DNA of 64,000 nt from positions 22,047 through 86,046 of the forward strand of contig JAWPHD010011206.1 in NCBI GenBank assembly GCA_037043455.1. The letters are read 5' to 3'. Source of the DNA: Cyrtodaria siliqua. Its lineage: Eukaryota; Mollusca; Bivalvia; Adapedonta; Hiatellidae. The notes under the pieces were generated by a model that had not been told where the DNA came from, searched no databases, and saw nothing but the letters and a program-made list of their open reading frames with translations. The position numbers and the translations under genes are program-made. Shown piece after piece: positions 1 to 12,200 of the stretch (position 1 is its first letter; each line of letters opens with the position of its first letter).

Positions 1-389
1 TGTGAATGTGACCTTGACCCTCCAAGCAAGGGGCAGATAACTTAACAATTTTTACCTTCAACATTTGCGTTTAGATCACTTTCTCACAAACTTTATGCAT
101 TAGACCTTTCAGACTTTGTTTCATGGAAAGTACATCATAATGTCTCAAAAAGCAAATGTGGGTGTAACCTTAACCATCCAAGCAAAGGGCAGATAACCTT
201 AATTGTTACATTTACATCACTTTCTCATGAACTATACCTATGTACTCGATGTTTTAAACTTAATTTATAGCTTAATCTTTGTAAGACAGAACATTCTATT
301 TTGACATAGTTGTGTCTTGGGTAGTGCATCTTTTTGGACGCATGGATTTCATCTATGACCTTGACCATGTTTTGAAGCTGATGATTTTT
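1..389 (+). repeat. RepA fragment (interspersed repeat)
   Basis: Matches the family seen again at 48556-49108, 50956-51301 and 53033-53771. Shared phrases include 'gtgaccttgaccctccaagc', 'gggcagataactta' and 'tgcatctttttggacg'. In all copies the text ends at 'gagctgatgatttttag', directly followed by an AGCTC foldback. No coding potential. Confidence 0.75.
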
Positions 390-660
390 AGCTCACCAAG
401 TGCTCAAAGGTGAGCTATTGTGACCACTCTTCGTCCGTAGTCTGTCGTCAAATTAGCTTGTTTACAAGATAGAGGCCACATTTCTTGAGCAGTCTTAACC
501 AAACTTGCAAAGATTGTATATGACTGTAAGATCTCGGATGACTTCGATAATGGGCAAGATCGGACCAGTAATACCAGAGTTATGGCCCCTGAATTAGCAA
601 AAAATGCAGTTTTACATATTAATAACACGATAATTTCCACATTTCTTGAGCAATCTTAAC
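390..660 (+). repeat. RepD-like cassette with AGCTCACC..GGTGAGCT hairpin head
   Basis: Positions 390-416 form a hairpin (AGCTCACC / GGTGAGCT). Then come cttcgtccgt and the 'gaccagtaataccagagttatggcccc' module seen in RepD copies at 49109-50955 and elsewhere. Confidence 0.65.
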
Positions 661-678
661 CAAACTTACTCAGTTTTT

Positions 679-1910
679 AGCTCGACTGATCAGCAGAGCT
701 TATGCCGTGGTGCGGCGTCCGTCTGTCTGTCCGTCCGTAAACTTTTTTTGTAGCGACTACTCCTCCGAAATTACTGAATGGATTTTCATGAAACTTTACA
801 GAAATGTTGCCCATGAAGTCTAGTTGATCCTAGCAAAAATTCATGTTGATGTGAAATCCAAGATGGCCACCAAATCTAAAAATAGGTTTTTAAAAAACAA
901 GTTTGTAGCGACTACTTCTTGAAAACTCTAAGTGATATTAATATTGGACTTTTTCTAAAATGATCAGCATGACATGATGTTGGTCCTTGTCGAAAATCGT
1001 TTTGATTCGACGTTAAACATGGCTGCCAGTGGCCATCTTTGTTTACATAGAGTTATATAATGAAAACTTGTAGCGACTACTCCTCTGAAACTACTTGATG
1101 GATTTTCATGAAACTTTACAGGCATGTTGCACTTAATGTCTAATTGATCCTAGCAACATTTCAGGTCGGCCGGAAATTCAAGATGACCGCCATGGCTAAA
1201 AATAGATTTCTAAAAAATAAGTTAGCGACTACTTCTTGAAAACTATAAGTGATATTGATATGGGACTTTTTCTAAAATGATCAGCATGACATGATGGTTA
1301 TCCGAGTTGAACATTATTTTGATTCGACGTTAAACATGGCTGCCACTGGCCATCTTTGTTTACATAGAGTTTTATAATGAAAACTTGTAGCGACTACTCC
1401 TCTGAAACTACTTGATGGATTTTCATGAAACTTCACAGGAATGTTGCTCTTGATGTCTAATAGATCTTAGCAAAATTTCAGGTCGTCCGGAAATTCAAGA
1501 TGGCCACCATGGCTAAAAATAGATTTTCAAAATACAAGTTTGTAGAGACAACTTCTTGAAAACTATAAGTGATATTGATATGGGACTTTTTCTAAAATGA
1601 TCAGCATGACATGATGTTGGTCCTTGTCAAAAATCGTTTTGATTCGATGTTAAACATGGCTGTCAGCGGCCATCTTTGTTTACATAGAGTTATATAATGA
1701 AAACTTGTAGCGACTACTCCTCTGAAACTACTTGACGGATTTTCATGAAACTTCACAGGAATGTTGCTCTTGATGTCTAATTGATCCTAGCAACATTTCA
1801 GGTCGGCCGGAAATTCAAGATGGCTGCCACGGCTAAAAACAAGTTTGTAGCGACTACTTCCTGAAATCAAAATCAATCAGTAGAGCTTCAAGGTCATTGA
1901 CCTCTTGTTA
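679..1910 (+). repeat. RepB cassette, copy 1
   Basis: Opens with an AGCTC..GAGCT foldback (679-700), a GTCC/GTCT-rich stretch, then about three tandem modules of roughly 310 bp. These contain 'tagcgactactcctctgaaa', 'caagatggccgccat' and 'catctttgtttacatagag'. It closes with 'aaggtcattgacctcttgtt'. The same beginning and end occur at 31945-33206. Non-coding. Confidence 0.8.
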
Positions 1911-1986
1911 TTATTTGTTTTAATTATTATTATTTATTTATTTTTACTTTTAATTTTTTACTTTTTTTTATTTTTAGTTGCTTGTT

Positions 1987-2297
1987 AGCTCGACTGATCA
2001 GAGATCAGCAGAGCTTAAGCCATGGTGCGGCGTCTGTCGTCCGTCTGTCCGTCCGTCTGTCTGTAAACTTTTATTTGTAGCGACTACTGCTCTGAAACTG
2101 GATGGATATTCACGAAACTTTACAGAAATGTTGCCCATAAAGTCTAGTTGATCCTAGCAAAAATTCATGTTGATGTGAAATCCAAGATGGCCGCCAAATC
2201 TAAAAATAGAGTTTTAAAATACAAGTTTGTAGCGACTACTTCTTGAAAACTATAAGTGATATTGATATGGGACTTTTTTTAAAATGATCAGCATGAT
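1987..2297 (+). repeat. RepB cassette, copy 2, truncated
   Basis: Begins with the same foldback (1987-2015) and head as copy 1 and runs through the first module. It then breaks off after 'aaaatgatcagcatga' into unrelated sequence. Confidence 0.75.
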
Positions 2298-3106
2298 TCT
2301 GCATTGTTGAGGAACAAAAAACCTGATTCCCACTCCGAGTAGTTTTATCATCAAAACTCCGCGTAATTACGCAATTTGTAAATTACTCACTCGGTGTGAA
2401 AGCGTTGCATAATCCGGCAACATAGCCTCACAACTAGTTAGTAGACAAGAAAAGGTGAAAAATAAGAGGTTTGAGGAGAATAACAGTGTAAGCAGGCATG
2501 CCATATCTCCGGATAAAGTGTTTACCATCAAAACAAAATGTTCATGATTTAACAGCTATACATTTGTATTTTCACAGATCAGCTTTTTCACCAATTTGGT
2601 CCTGTTACGCTCCATAGTCAGAGGAGTATTTACAAATGTCGAATCAATGGGGGTCATTCTTGCAATGCACTGACTGAATATACAACTAACACCTAAGGAC
2701 AGTTAGTTCCTTCAGTGACATAACAACATGTGCAATAGCAGCAATATATCTGTGGCTTCTTTAATTGGTCAAGCTAATTGAAATAGCAAGAGTGAGGAAC
2801 AAGCAACTTGTGTGTGGTATCACTATAACAGCTACTGCAGTGTACGTTGATTATAATTTGTTATGAAGACTTTCTATTTGCATTTAGCATGCATCTTTGT
2901 AGAAAAGTAAACTTGTGCACTTTCATGAGAAAGCAGATGTGGTAGAAAATAAACCAAGTCTTTCTAATCAAATTAAGCAGTCCTCCCTAAAACATACATG
3001 TGATATTTTCAGGAGGGTTACCAGGGAGATTTGACTTTTTTTCCAGGGAGATTGTACTCGAATTTTTAACGCGTACCGGTAGATTTTTTTTCTGATATAA
3101 TCTTAA
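2298..3106. other. No gene recognised
   Basis: AT-rich sequence following the truncated RepB copy. I see no splice-supported exon, no RNA gene and no clear repeat structure. The missing first DDX27 exon was looked for here and not found. Confidence 0.5.
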
Positions 3107-3223
3107 TAAAGGACTACAACTTATCCATGGATATACACTTCTCCAAGAAGAATTATACTTCACAAGATACTTTTGCTTTTTGGGCCTGGAATGTTCAGAC
3201 GGAGATAGATCACGTTTAGGCAT
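3107..3223 (-). pseudogene. Possible 5' exon fragment of a zinc-finger/hAT-like transposon protein
   Basis: An ATG at 3223 reads MPKRDLSPSEHSRPKKQKYL then VKYNSSWRSVYPWISCSPL. The basic N-terminus followed by KY..KYN..W...YPWI resembles the start of KIAA1586-like/BED-type transposase-derived proteins common in invertebrates (from memory, weak). Downstream the frame turns into low-complexity sequence and no zinc-finger cysteines follow. It is a fragment at best and could be chance. Confidence 0.3.
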
Positions 3224-3573
3224 TTTGATTTGCAAGTAATAACCATAATGAAGATGTTTCCCATTTTATACACAGACAAACACTTCTCTAATCATGACAA
3301 ACTGCAATCGATTAGTTGAAATCGTCATCCTTTAATTGTCCTCAATTATATTATAATTTTAATCCAATTAATATACCAAATATCAATCGATGCTGAATTC
3401 GCTAATTACCATCCCACTTACATTCGGTATATTTCTATCAAACTCCCATAGACATTACAGATATCGCCGCCACGTGTCATAAACAAACAGTTCAATCATT
3501 ATTTTAACACAATAAACTAATTAGCTGACATGCTAATCCTTTTAATTACCTGCCCAGGGGCAATGTTTTCACA

Positions 3574-3715
3574 GATATAGATAAGACAGTTGGTGTTTAT
3601 TTTGGTTTATTTTCTAGATCATTCGGAAAACTCGGTCTTGATCCGATATAGATAAGACAGTTGGTGTTTATTTTGGTTTATTTTCTAGATCATTCGGAAA
3701 ACTCGGTCTTGATCC
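3574..3715 (+). repeat. Perfect 71-bp tandem duplication
   Basis: 3574-3644 and 3645-3715 are identical, each starting gatatagataagacagttgg and ending gtcttgatcc. The lack of divergence implies a very recent duplication or an assembly artefact. Confidence 0.9.
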
Positions 3716-4416
3716 AATAAATCATAGCAATTACCCAAAAGGACTTGCAAATAGCGAAATTTTGGAACTCGGCGATTTGGAGCTCCATTAAATCCTGGGA
3801 GAAATTAGCTCCCGGCGGGAGATATCACATGTATGCTAAAAAAACTATTTTTTTACACGTTGAAGTATGCTACTAAGTCAATTATTTATTATACCTATCA
3901 AACAATACATCAGCTTGTATTATTTGCATTAATAATTTAGATTTGCACATTACAAAAAAAAGTATGAAAATCAAGTCGCACGCTCCAAATTTCCACTTCA
4001 AAATATTCTTCACGCACTTTAAATCTTAAATTTTAAAAATCTCAGGATTTTAGGTTAAAAGGTTTTAGCAGGCCTGTGTTTTAAAGAGTGATATTTACAT
4101 CGCTATTGCATTCGCTCCGATGAATCTTATTTGACAAGCTGCATTTAATTTTCCAATGAATACCATTACCTTCGGAATACCTCATGATATGCCCTTTAAC
4201 GGTTTTCATTGGATGATGGGCAGAGCTTAACTTAATAGAATATTACCCGAGGGGTGTGTGTAAAATGTTGCCGATTGTAACGGCTGTTACATTTTACTCC
4301 ATAAAAATCCACGTATAATAAACTATTTTTTTCGAAATAAATAGTAAATCTGGCGTATACAGAGAAGAAATCAACGCCATTTTAAAGATAAATATGTATG
4401 TAAATATAAGGAATGA
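3716..4416. other. No gene recognised
   Basis: AT-rich. Contains a short inverted pair 'gtaaaatgt..acattttac' near 4261-4300 and repeat-like text around 3770-3840. No exon supported. Confidence 0.5.
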
Positions 4417-4540
4417 AATGCGCTCTTTTGGTTTTCATTGGGGTATGAAAAACATTTGGATGGTTTAAAGTATGCGTGGAGTCACACTTTAAACCACACA
4501 AATATTTTTTATACCCCAATGAAAACCAAAAGAGCGCATT
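4417..4540. repeat. Foldback element, 30-bp perfect outer arms
   Basis: 4417-4446 is the exact reverse complement of 4511-4540. The inner sequence 4447-4471 pairs with 4486-4510 at about 21 of 25 positions, leaving a 14-nt loop. A transcript would form a stem of about 55 bp. Probably a small foldback MITE. Confidence 0.85.
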
Positions 4541-4956
4541 AAGCAGCATAAAAATATAAAAGCAGAGTTAAAACAGTCATATGCACTTTGCCATCGATGA
4601 TCACACATACATGTAGTTTCCTGATCAAATAACCGACTTTTTATGTCAGTAATATATTATATTTTTGTCAGTAGCAGATACCACCCCATGTTTGACACAG
4701 GAAGATACATGTAACTCACTCTTCTTTTTTCAACAGACTTTCCAGCAGTGGACTTTAACCTTTTAACCCACTTTGTTTTGCTACATCAAATAATTTTATC
4801 TCACAAAAAAACACTTGAAATGTGGCCATTTAACCTTGCAGGGTTCTCCCCAGTGCTGAATTGGCACATCAGACATGTTTTCAAAGAAGCCACTTATTTG
4901 CAACTTCCCTAAAATGAGAAAACATTATTGAACTATTGGAAACAATTTTTTTCACA
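4541..4956. other. No gene recognised
   Basis: Ordinary AT-rich sequence between a foldback element and the RepC cassette; nothing supported. Confidence 0.5.
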
Positions 4957-5860
4957 AGGGCCAGCAGAGCTTATGGGATGGTGTGTTGTCCGTCTTCCGT
5001 CGTCCGTCCGTCCGTCGTCCGTTAACTTTTCTTGTGTACACTCTAGAGGCCACATTTCTGATGCAATCATCATGAAACTTTGTCAGAATGTTTGTCTCAA
5101 TGAAATCTCGGTCAAGTTCAAAAATGGGTCATGTGGCTTCAAAAACTAGGTCACTAGGTCAAATACTTGAAAAAACTTGTGTACACTCTAGAGGTCATAT
5201 TTGTTACCCAATCTTGATGAAACTTTGTCAAATTGTTTATCTTAATTATATCTTGATCAAGTTCGGAAATGGGTCACATGAAGTTAAAAACTAGGTCACT
5301 AGGTCAAATATTGGAAAAACCTTGTGTACACTCTAGAGGCCATATTTTTGACCCGAGCTTGATGCAACTTTGTCAGAATGTATGTCTTAATTACATCTTG
5401 GTCAAGTTTGAAAATGGGTCACATGGTGTTAAAAACTAGGTCACTAGGTCAAACTTTGGAAAAACCGTGTGTACACTCTAGAGGCCATATTTTTGACCCG
5501 ATCTTGATGCAATTTTGTCAGAATTTTTGTCTCAATTACAGCTTGCTAAATTCGAAAATGGGTCACACAGGGTCAAAAACTAGGTCACTAGGTCAAATAC
5601 TTGAAAAACCTTGTGTACACTCTAGAGGCCATATTTCTGACCCGATCTTGATGAAACTTTGTCGAAATGTTGTCTTAATTATATTTTGGTCAAGTTCGAA
5701 AATGGGTCCCATGGAGTCAAAAACTAGGTCACTAGGTCAAATACTTGAAAAACCTAGTGTACACTCTAGACGCCATATTTTTTTCATTCGATCTTTACCA
5801 AACTTTACCAGATTGTTAATGTCAATAACAGCTCGGTAAAGTTTTGTTTTTTTTAAAAAA
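4957..5860 (+). repeat. RepC cassette: about five 144-bp tandem modules
   Basis: After the head 'ggccagcagagcttatggga' and a GTCCGTCCGTC run, a module with 'tgtgtacactctagaggcc', 'aaaatgggtcacatgg' and 'aactaggtcactaggtca' recurs about every 144 bp. Because 144 is divisible by three, open frames of 68-153 codons arise, but they only re-read the repeat and I do not regard them as genes. Confidence 0.8.
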
Positions 5861-6052
5861 ATTAATTATTATCTCTACTGGCCAAGTTCGAAAACCAGCC
5901 AGATCGGACCAGTAACGGCGGAGTTATGGCTCTTGATTTAGTTAAAAATGCTATATTCTGCCTCTTTAAGACGATAGTCACTCGCTTCATTGATGTTATA
6001 AGAGCCATATTAGCCAGTAGAGGGTCCACAGGCCCTCTTGGGCCTCTTGTTA
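5861..6052 (+). repeat. RepD tail
   Basis: Contains 'agatcggaccagtaacggcg' and ends 'ccacaggccctcttgggcct' plus cttgtt. The same ending occurs at 50955, 56452 and 58154. Confidence 0.75.
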
Positions 6053-6208
6053 GTACATCTTTTGCTTTAGAAAGCCAATGAGCTAAAAATATATATTTAC
6101 CCAGCCAATGAATTAGCTTGTATCATTTGGAGCACTGCTGAAAGTGAATATTCATCAAATGGATATGTTCATATTAAGCCACATGTCTATATACAATATT
6201 ATTTCCAG

Positions 6209-6279
6209 GTTCAAATAAAAAGAAGACCAAAAAAAAGAAAAAGACTGAGTTTAACAGTGCCTTCAACTTTGCAGAACAG
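6209..6279 (+). CDS. DDX27: DDX27 exon A: lysine-rich N-terminal segment
   Basis: Acceptor ttccag precedes 6209 and donor gtaaac follows 6279. It enters with two bases of a split codon and then reads [20 protein letters not shown] followed by AEQ. The [11 protein letters not shown] part corresponds to the conserved 'xFNPDFxF' segment near the DDX27 N-terminus. The poly-lysine run may serve as a nuclear or nucleolar targeting signal (inference). Confidence 0.8.
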
Positions 6280-9200
6280 GTAAACTTAAGATATTTTACA
6301 TGCCTGTTTTATTATGTCAACTCAAACACTTCGGTTATAGATTGGGAAAAGATACATAGGAATCCAGGAACCATTTTACTACTCGTACTATGGACTAGAT
6401 TCCTATGATTATCATGCTTGGAGGATAGACTCCGATGCATGGGACTGCCCGGTTTACGATGCGAATGACTAAAGAGGCTAAGGAAAGTGTCTTGCATCAA
6501 GACACGCAAATGTAACCCAGAGGTGCCGGTGAGACTCAAACACAAGATCTCTGGATTCAGAGTCCAGCACACTAGGCCACCGTGCAATACACTAGGCCAC
6601 CGTGCAATACACTAGACCACCATGCAATACACTAGGACACCGTGCACTACACTAGACCACCGTGCAATACACTAGGCAACCATGCAATACACTAGGCCAC
6701 CATGCAATACACTAGGCCACCGTGCAATACACTAGGCCACCGTGCAATACACCAGGCCACTGTGCAATACACCAGGCCACCGTGCAATACACTAAGCAAC
6801 CATGCAATACACTACATTAGGCCACCAAGCAATACACTAGGCCACTATGCAATACACTAGGCCACCATGCAATACACTACACTAGGCCACCATGCAATAC
6901 ACTAAGCCACCGTGCAATACACTAGGCAACCATGCAATACACTAGGCCACCGTGCAATACACAAGGCCACCAAGCAATACACTAGGACACCATGCAATAC
7001 ACTAGGCCACCGTGCAATACATTAATCCACCGTGCATTACACTAGACCACCGTGCAATAAACTAGGCAACCGTGCAATACACTAGGCCACCGTGCAATAC
7101 ACTAGGCCACCGTGCAATACACTAAGCCACCGTGCATTCCACTAAACCACTGTGCATTACACTACACCACTTTGCAATACACTAAGCCACCGTGCAATAC
7201 ACTAGGCCACCGTGCAATATGCTAGGTCACCGTGCAATACACTAGGCCACTGTGCAATACACTAGGCCACTGTGCAATACACTGTCACCGTGCAATATAC
7301 TAGGCCACCGTGCAATACACTAGGTCAACATGCAAACCACTAAACCACCGTGCAATACAGTAGACCACTGTGTAATACACTAGACCACCATGCAATACAC
7401 TAGGCCACCGTGCAATACACTAGGCCACCCTGCAATACATTAGGCCACCGGGCAATACACTAGGCCACCGTGGCCCAAAAATGTATACATACATATGTAT
7501 GTGAATAAATAGGATAACCACTAACACATCTTATTTAACTAATTTCTGCAAAGAATCACTTAATAAAACAGTTCATTTGTTTGTAATTTAAGTTTAATAC
7601 ATACAAAAATACTAATGGGGTGTGGGAATTTTGACTATTAGGCATCAACTTCTTTTGTAAATTGAGTATTTCCGTTAACATGACAAAAAACTTTGCCATA
7701 CATCCTACAGGCCATACTTATTACCTTCCAACTGAAAGATATTATATTCACCGTAAATTTGACATATTTTCTTTATTACAGGAAGATCATTTTAAAGGTT
7801 TTAAGAGTATCAACCTACAGTTTGCCAGGAAGTCAGAACCACTGTCCACACTTGATGACAAAATAACAGCAGCTAGGAAGAAGCGGAAACAGAATGTAAG
7901 TGATCTTGATGAAGTTAACCCGCTACTTATAAACATGTATAAAGGACTGTTCTTTCTTTGAATTAAGACCTTTCTATTTATGTGACAAAGGAGTGTTTTG
8001 GGGAAATTGACTGATCAGCAGCTGGACAACCCTGATCAGCCTGCGAGTTATCTCGGTTTACAATGGATGAAGGCTATTATAGTCATGCTTAGCGGGTTAA
8101 GGGTTGATGATGATGATGACAGCTGTGGCGGTGGTGTTCATGATAATTATGTTGTTGATGATGATGATGACAGCTGTGGCGGTGGTGTTCATGATAATTA
8201 TGTTGTTGATGATGATGATGACAGATGACAGAATGGTGTTGATAAAGATGACAGCTGCATGATATTATGGTGTTGATGATGATGATGTTGATAATGCTGC
8301 TGATGATGACTCCTGTGAAGCTGGTGATTTTCATGGCGTGAGTGATGATGCCAGCTATGAAGGTGGTGATGCTGCTGATGATGATGACACTTGTGAAGCT
8401 GGTGATTTTGATGGAAGTGGGGATGATGCCAGCTATGGAGGTGGTGATGCTGCTGCTGCTGATGATGACTCATGTGAAGCTTGTGGTTTTCATGGTGTGG
8501 GTGATGATGCCAGCTATGAAGGTGGTGATGCTGCTGCTGATGATGGCACTTGTGAAGCTGGTGATTTTGATGGGATGATGCCAGCTATGGAGGTGGTGAT
8601 GCTGCTGCTGCTGATGATGATAGTTACTGTTATGTTGTTGATTGTAACAATGATGCTGCTAGTGCTGATGGACATGATGTAGCAATGGTAAGAAGATAAT
8701 GATGAATATGACAGAGGTGGTGTTCATGATGAGGATAATAATGGTGGTGGTGTTGAGATAATGATGGTTATAATGATGACAGCTAGGTGATGGTGGTGAT
8801 GATGATGAGGATGATGATAATCTGATGGTAATGATGGTGAAAAACAATGTGATGATAATGGTGGTGAAGATGAATAAAGTTTACTTACATGTAGGATTTA
8901 CAGCACACCAACAAAAAATGTTATACGACACCAGCGTGAACGAAAATTCCAAGCTCTTCATCCATTTATATGCTGATTTGCAGAATAGGTCCAGAACCTC
9001 ACAACTGGAGAGCTTCAGGAAACATGATGGTATCTGTGATGATATTCATGATAAGGCTAATTAATACTGATGAAAAAGATGATAGTTATTATGATGATGA
9101 TGATAATGATGATGATGATGATGATGATGATGATAGTGGTGGTGATAGAACTTTACTATCTATTAGAAAGGATACATAAAATGTGAATTAATACATTTTA

Positions 9201-12200
9201 ACAGAAACATTCTGATTAACTCGAAGTAAAAACAAAAGAAACAATGTATGACCTTAATATTGGACACATGCTTGGAACAGTTTTCATCATGAAAATATGG
9301 AATAAACTGTTCCATATGATAATACATAAACATAAAATACTCTTGACTTTTAAAATTATGAGTATTTGTAGCAAGTTGATGAGTAATGATACTCACAATT
9401 TTAAAATACTGATTTCTTTTTGTAAAAAGGTATGAGTAAAATACTCAAAAACTCAGCTTATCTACAGCTCTGAATTATGATTGTAAGTGGGGATGGTTTT
9501 CTATGATGATTGATTATGACTGTCCAGTTAATGACTCATTTATCATGATTATTAATCGCTATTTTTTCACAGAAAAGTGTGGACGATGATGATTCGGATG
9601 ATGGGAAAGAGAAAAGTGTAGATAACTCGCCAGACGAGGATGAGATTGACCAGGACATGGATTCTTCAGATGGAGAATTTGTTGCAGGTAAAATAGGTGT
9701 AATGACAACTAGACATTGACATTGTTAAATGGGTGGGGCGGTTATTTGACGTTGTGAGATGCGCTTGATAGAAACTGAGCATGATGAGTTCATGTTATAC
9801 ACATGATTGTTTGACTTTCATCCATATCTACTTTGATTATGCTTACAAAAACACACCTGCACCTGGTTTACTTGAGACTTGTTTAACTTTAGTTTATTAA
9901 TATTATTAGATAAAATAAATTTAATTCATTATTATGTTTCATTGCATGTTTCATTTTGAATACAAGTCAAATACATATTAAAGGGGCACACAGCAATCTT
10001 GATTTTTTTTGTAAAACTAGCTGCATCCTGTTAGCTTTTCTACATAAATTGCATTTGTTCAATCATTAATATTAATTATTATCACCAGAGAATAGTATAA
10101 AGCAAATTGTTTTTGCGTATTACTAACTGTTGTTTATATTTGACTGATAATATTCACAAAACTACGGTAGAATAATGAAGAAAAGTTGAAAATTCAAATA
10201 TATGCAAGCAGATTTAAAGTCAAAATGATACTGGAATAATAAACTGAGAGGCTAATTTTAATGCTGGATAAACCTTCCAGATTACTGTTTGTCTCTTTAA
10301 AATACCACTGTTCTTGTTCAGTTTGGATCAAGTTTTACATGTTCGAATTAAGTTCGGATAATCTGTCCTGAAAGCCCACCACTAGTGGGTCATATAACAG
10401 TATGGATTGAAGTATCAAACAACAAAAGTTTTCTTATTTAAAGTAGTGATGAATTTGCTTTGAATTTTTCAATTTTCATTTTTTAGACACAATCAAGCTG
10501 AAAGATAAGCGGAAAAAGAAAGAAAAAAAGAGAAAAGGAGAAGATTTAGAGGAAGAAGAGGTATTCAAGTTTGTATAATGACGAAATTGGTATTCAAAAT
10601 CAGTTTATTTCAAAATGAATATTGTTGGGGAACTTAAAGTTCTCCAGCCATGTTTTGTCTCATGAACATGTTTATGTTTATTTAAACCAAAATCAATACA
10701 CAACAATAGATATTTACAATTCACACATTGCAATATCTGTGAAAAGTTAGAATAAGATTTTATTTGATGATGTAGAAAACTTTGAACAGTTAATTTAATC
10801 CACAGGTAAATGACGTAGAAAACTTTGAACAGTTAATTTAATCCACAGGTAAATGTATTTATCAATTATCTGGCAACAGTTGTGCATCTATACAATTCAG
10901 ATTTACCCCATTTCCCCTTGCACTCACACAGTGGTAAAAGTAGTATCTACGTCATGCAAATAATACATACTTTTTACATACAACTTAGTAGCGGTTTTAA
11001 ATATATGTTTCTCTCCGGGACTACCAAAAAATGTTCATACAAAATGGGTGGCCATTCACCTTTAAGTTGATTGTTATGTCTAATAAATGACATTTGTGGA
11101 TAATATTTATAAAACAAAATTGTCACAAGTCTCATTTTTAATAGGAAGATGCATTCTTTGAAAATTATTCACGTGTAAGAATCCGATGTAATATATTTAA
11201 AAAATGTCCTCTAGTCACAAGACAAAATATATGTTACCATGACTGTCCTCAGGATGATCATCAGATGTTTCTTGAAAGGATTGTTGAAGTCTGGGGAATA
11301 TTGGTTCTGTTTTTCAGTATTGAGTGAAACTTATATGTCACGGTTCATAGATATCTAACAGGTAGATTGATGTTGCATTGTCCGGCCGGTTAGCTCAGTC
11401 GGTAGAGCATCGGAACAGTAGTCTGAAGGTCTCGGGTTCGAGCCCCGGTCTGGCTGCACATTTTTCTAGCCCTGTAACATTTGACGCCCAACTTTCGGCC
11501 GTGACTGAGTAAACTCCGAGAAACACCATGGAGATTTGAGGACGAATTATGATCTGTAGGGGGAGTACATGTCAGGGTTCATAGATATCTGACAGGTAGA
11601 TTGATGTTGCATTGTCCGGCCGGTTAGCTCAGTCGGTAGAGCATCGGAACGGTAGTCTGAAGGTCCCGGGTTCGAGCCCAGGTCTGGCTGCACATTTTTC
11701 TAGCCCTGTAACATATATGCCAAGACTTGAAAAGATAATGGACTTAATATAATAACAATTATAATAGCTTTTAAATAGACTTTAAAATTTAAATTTCAAA
11801 AGCAATAATATATTTTTGATAGACTGCATTATGTAAATTCGAACTTTAAAGTCAATCAAATTTTTTTTTTTTTTATTTAAATTTTAATTTTAAATGTAAT
11901 ACATGTGGTATTACATTTTGATTGAATGTAACGTCAGTTGTGTCTTTTAAACCACATACTTCATTACAGGAGGTGGAGAAAGTACAGTTTTCAGAGAACA
12001 TGGACACATACGATGAAAATATGTCCTTTCAAGAAATGAACGTGTCGAGGCCATTAATGAAGGTATGTAACCAGTTGAGTATATAATTGAATGTTGTTAA
12101 AGGTCTCAACTGATGTTTAGATTATTTATAGCTACTCTCAGAGTGGACGGGTGTACAGAGGAATTCTGCGTCAACTTACTTTACTATCTAATAAATCCTT

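Larger units (their letters stand above)
11343..11710 (+). repeat. 234-bp tandem duplication carrying two tRNA-like SINE heads
   Basis: The segment beginning gttcatagatatct recurs with a 234-bp offset (11343 and 11577), including 'gtagattgatgttgcattgt' and a tRNA-like sequence. The second copy is cut off after 'ctagccctgtaaca'. The two SINE heads therefore arose by local duplication, not by two insertions. Confidence 0.85.

Noticed and set aside
5088..5839. Overlapping ORFs in the RepC cassette (KTRSLGQILEKPCVHSRGH)
   Set aside because: 144-bp repeat module divisible by three; the same text is found as non-coding interspersed repeat.
8089..8473. His-rich minus-strand ORFs ([13 protein letters not shown])
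   Set aside because: Reverse reading of the GATGAT microsatellite.
11384..11690. Two genuine tRNA genes (possible Thr anticodon AGT)
   Set aside because: C instead of T at position 33, weak acceptor stem, and continuation into a SINE-like body shared by both copies.
11891..11916. Short palindrome aatgtaatac..gtattacatt
   Set aside because: 10-bp arms in AT-rich intron sequence; not enough to call an element or regulatory site.
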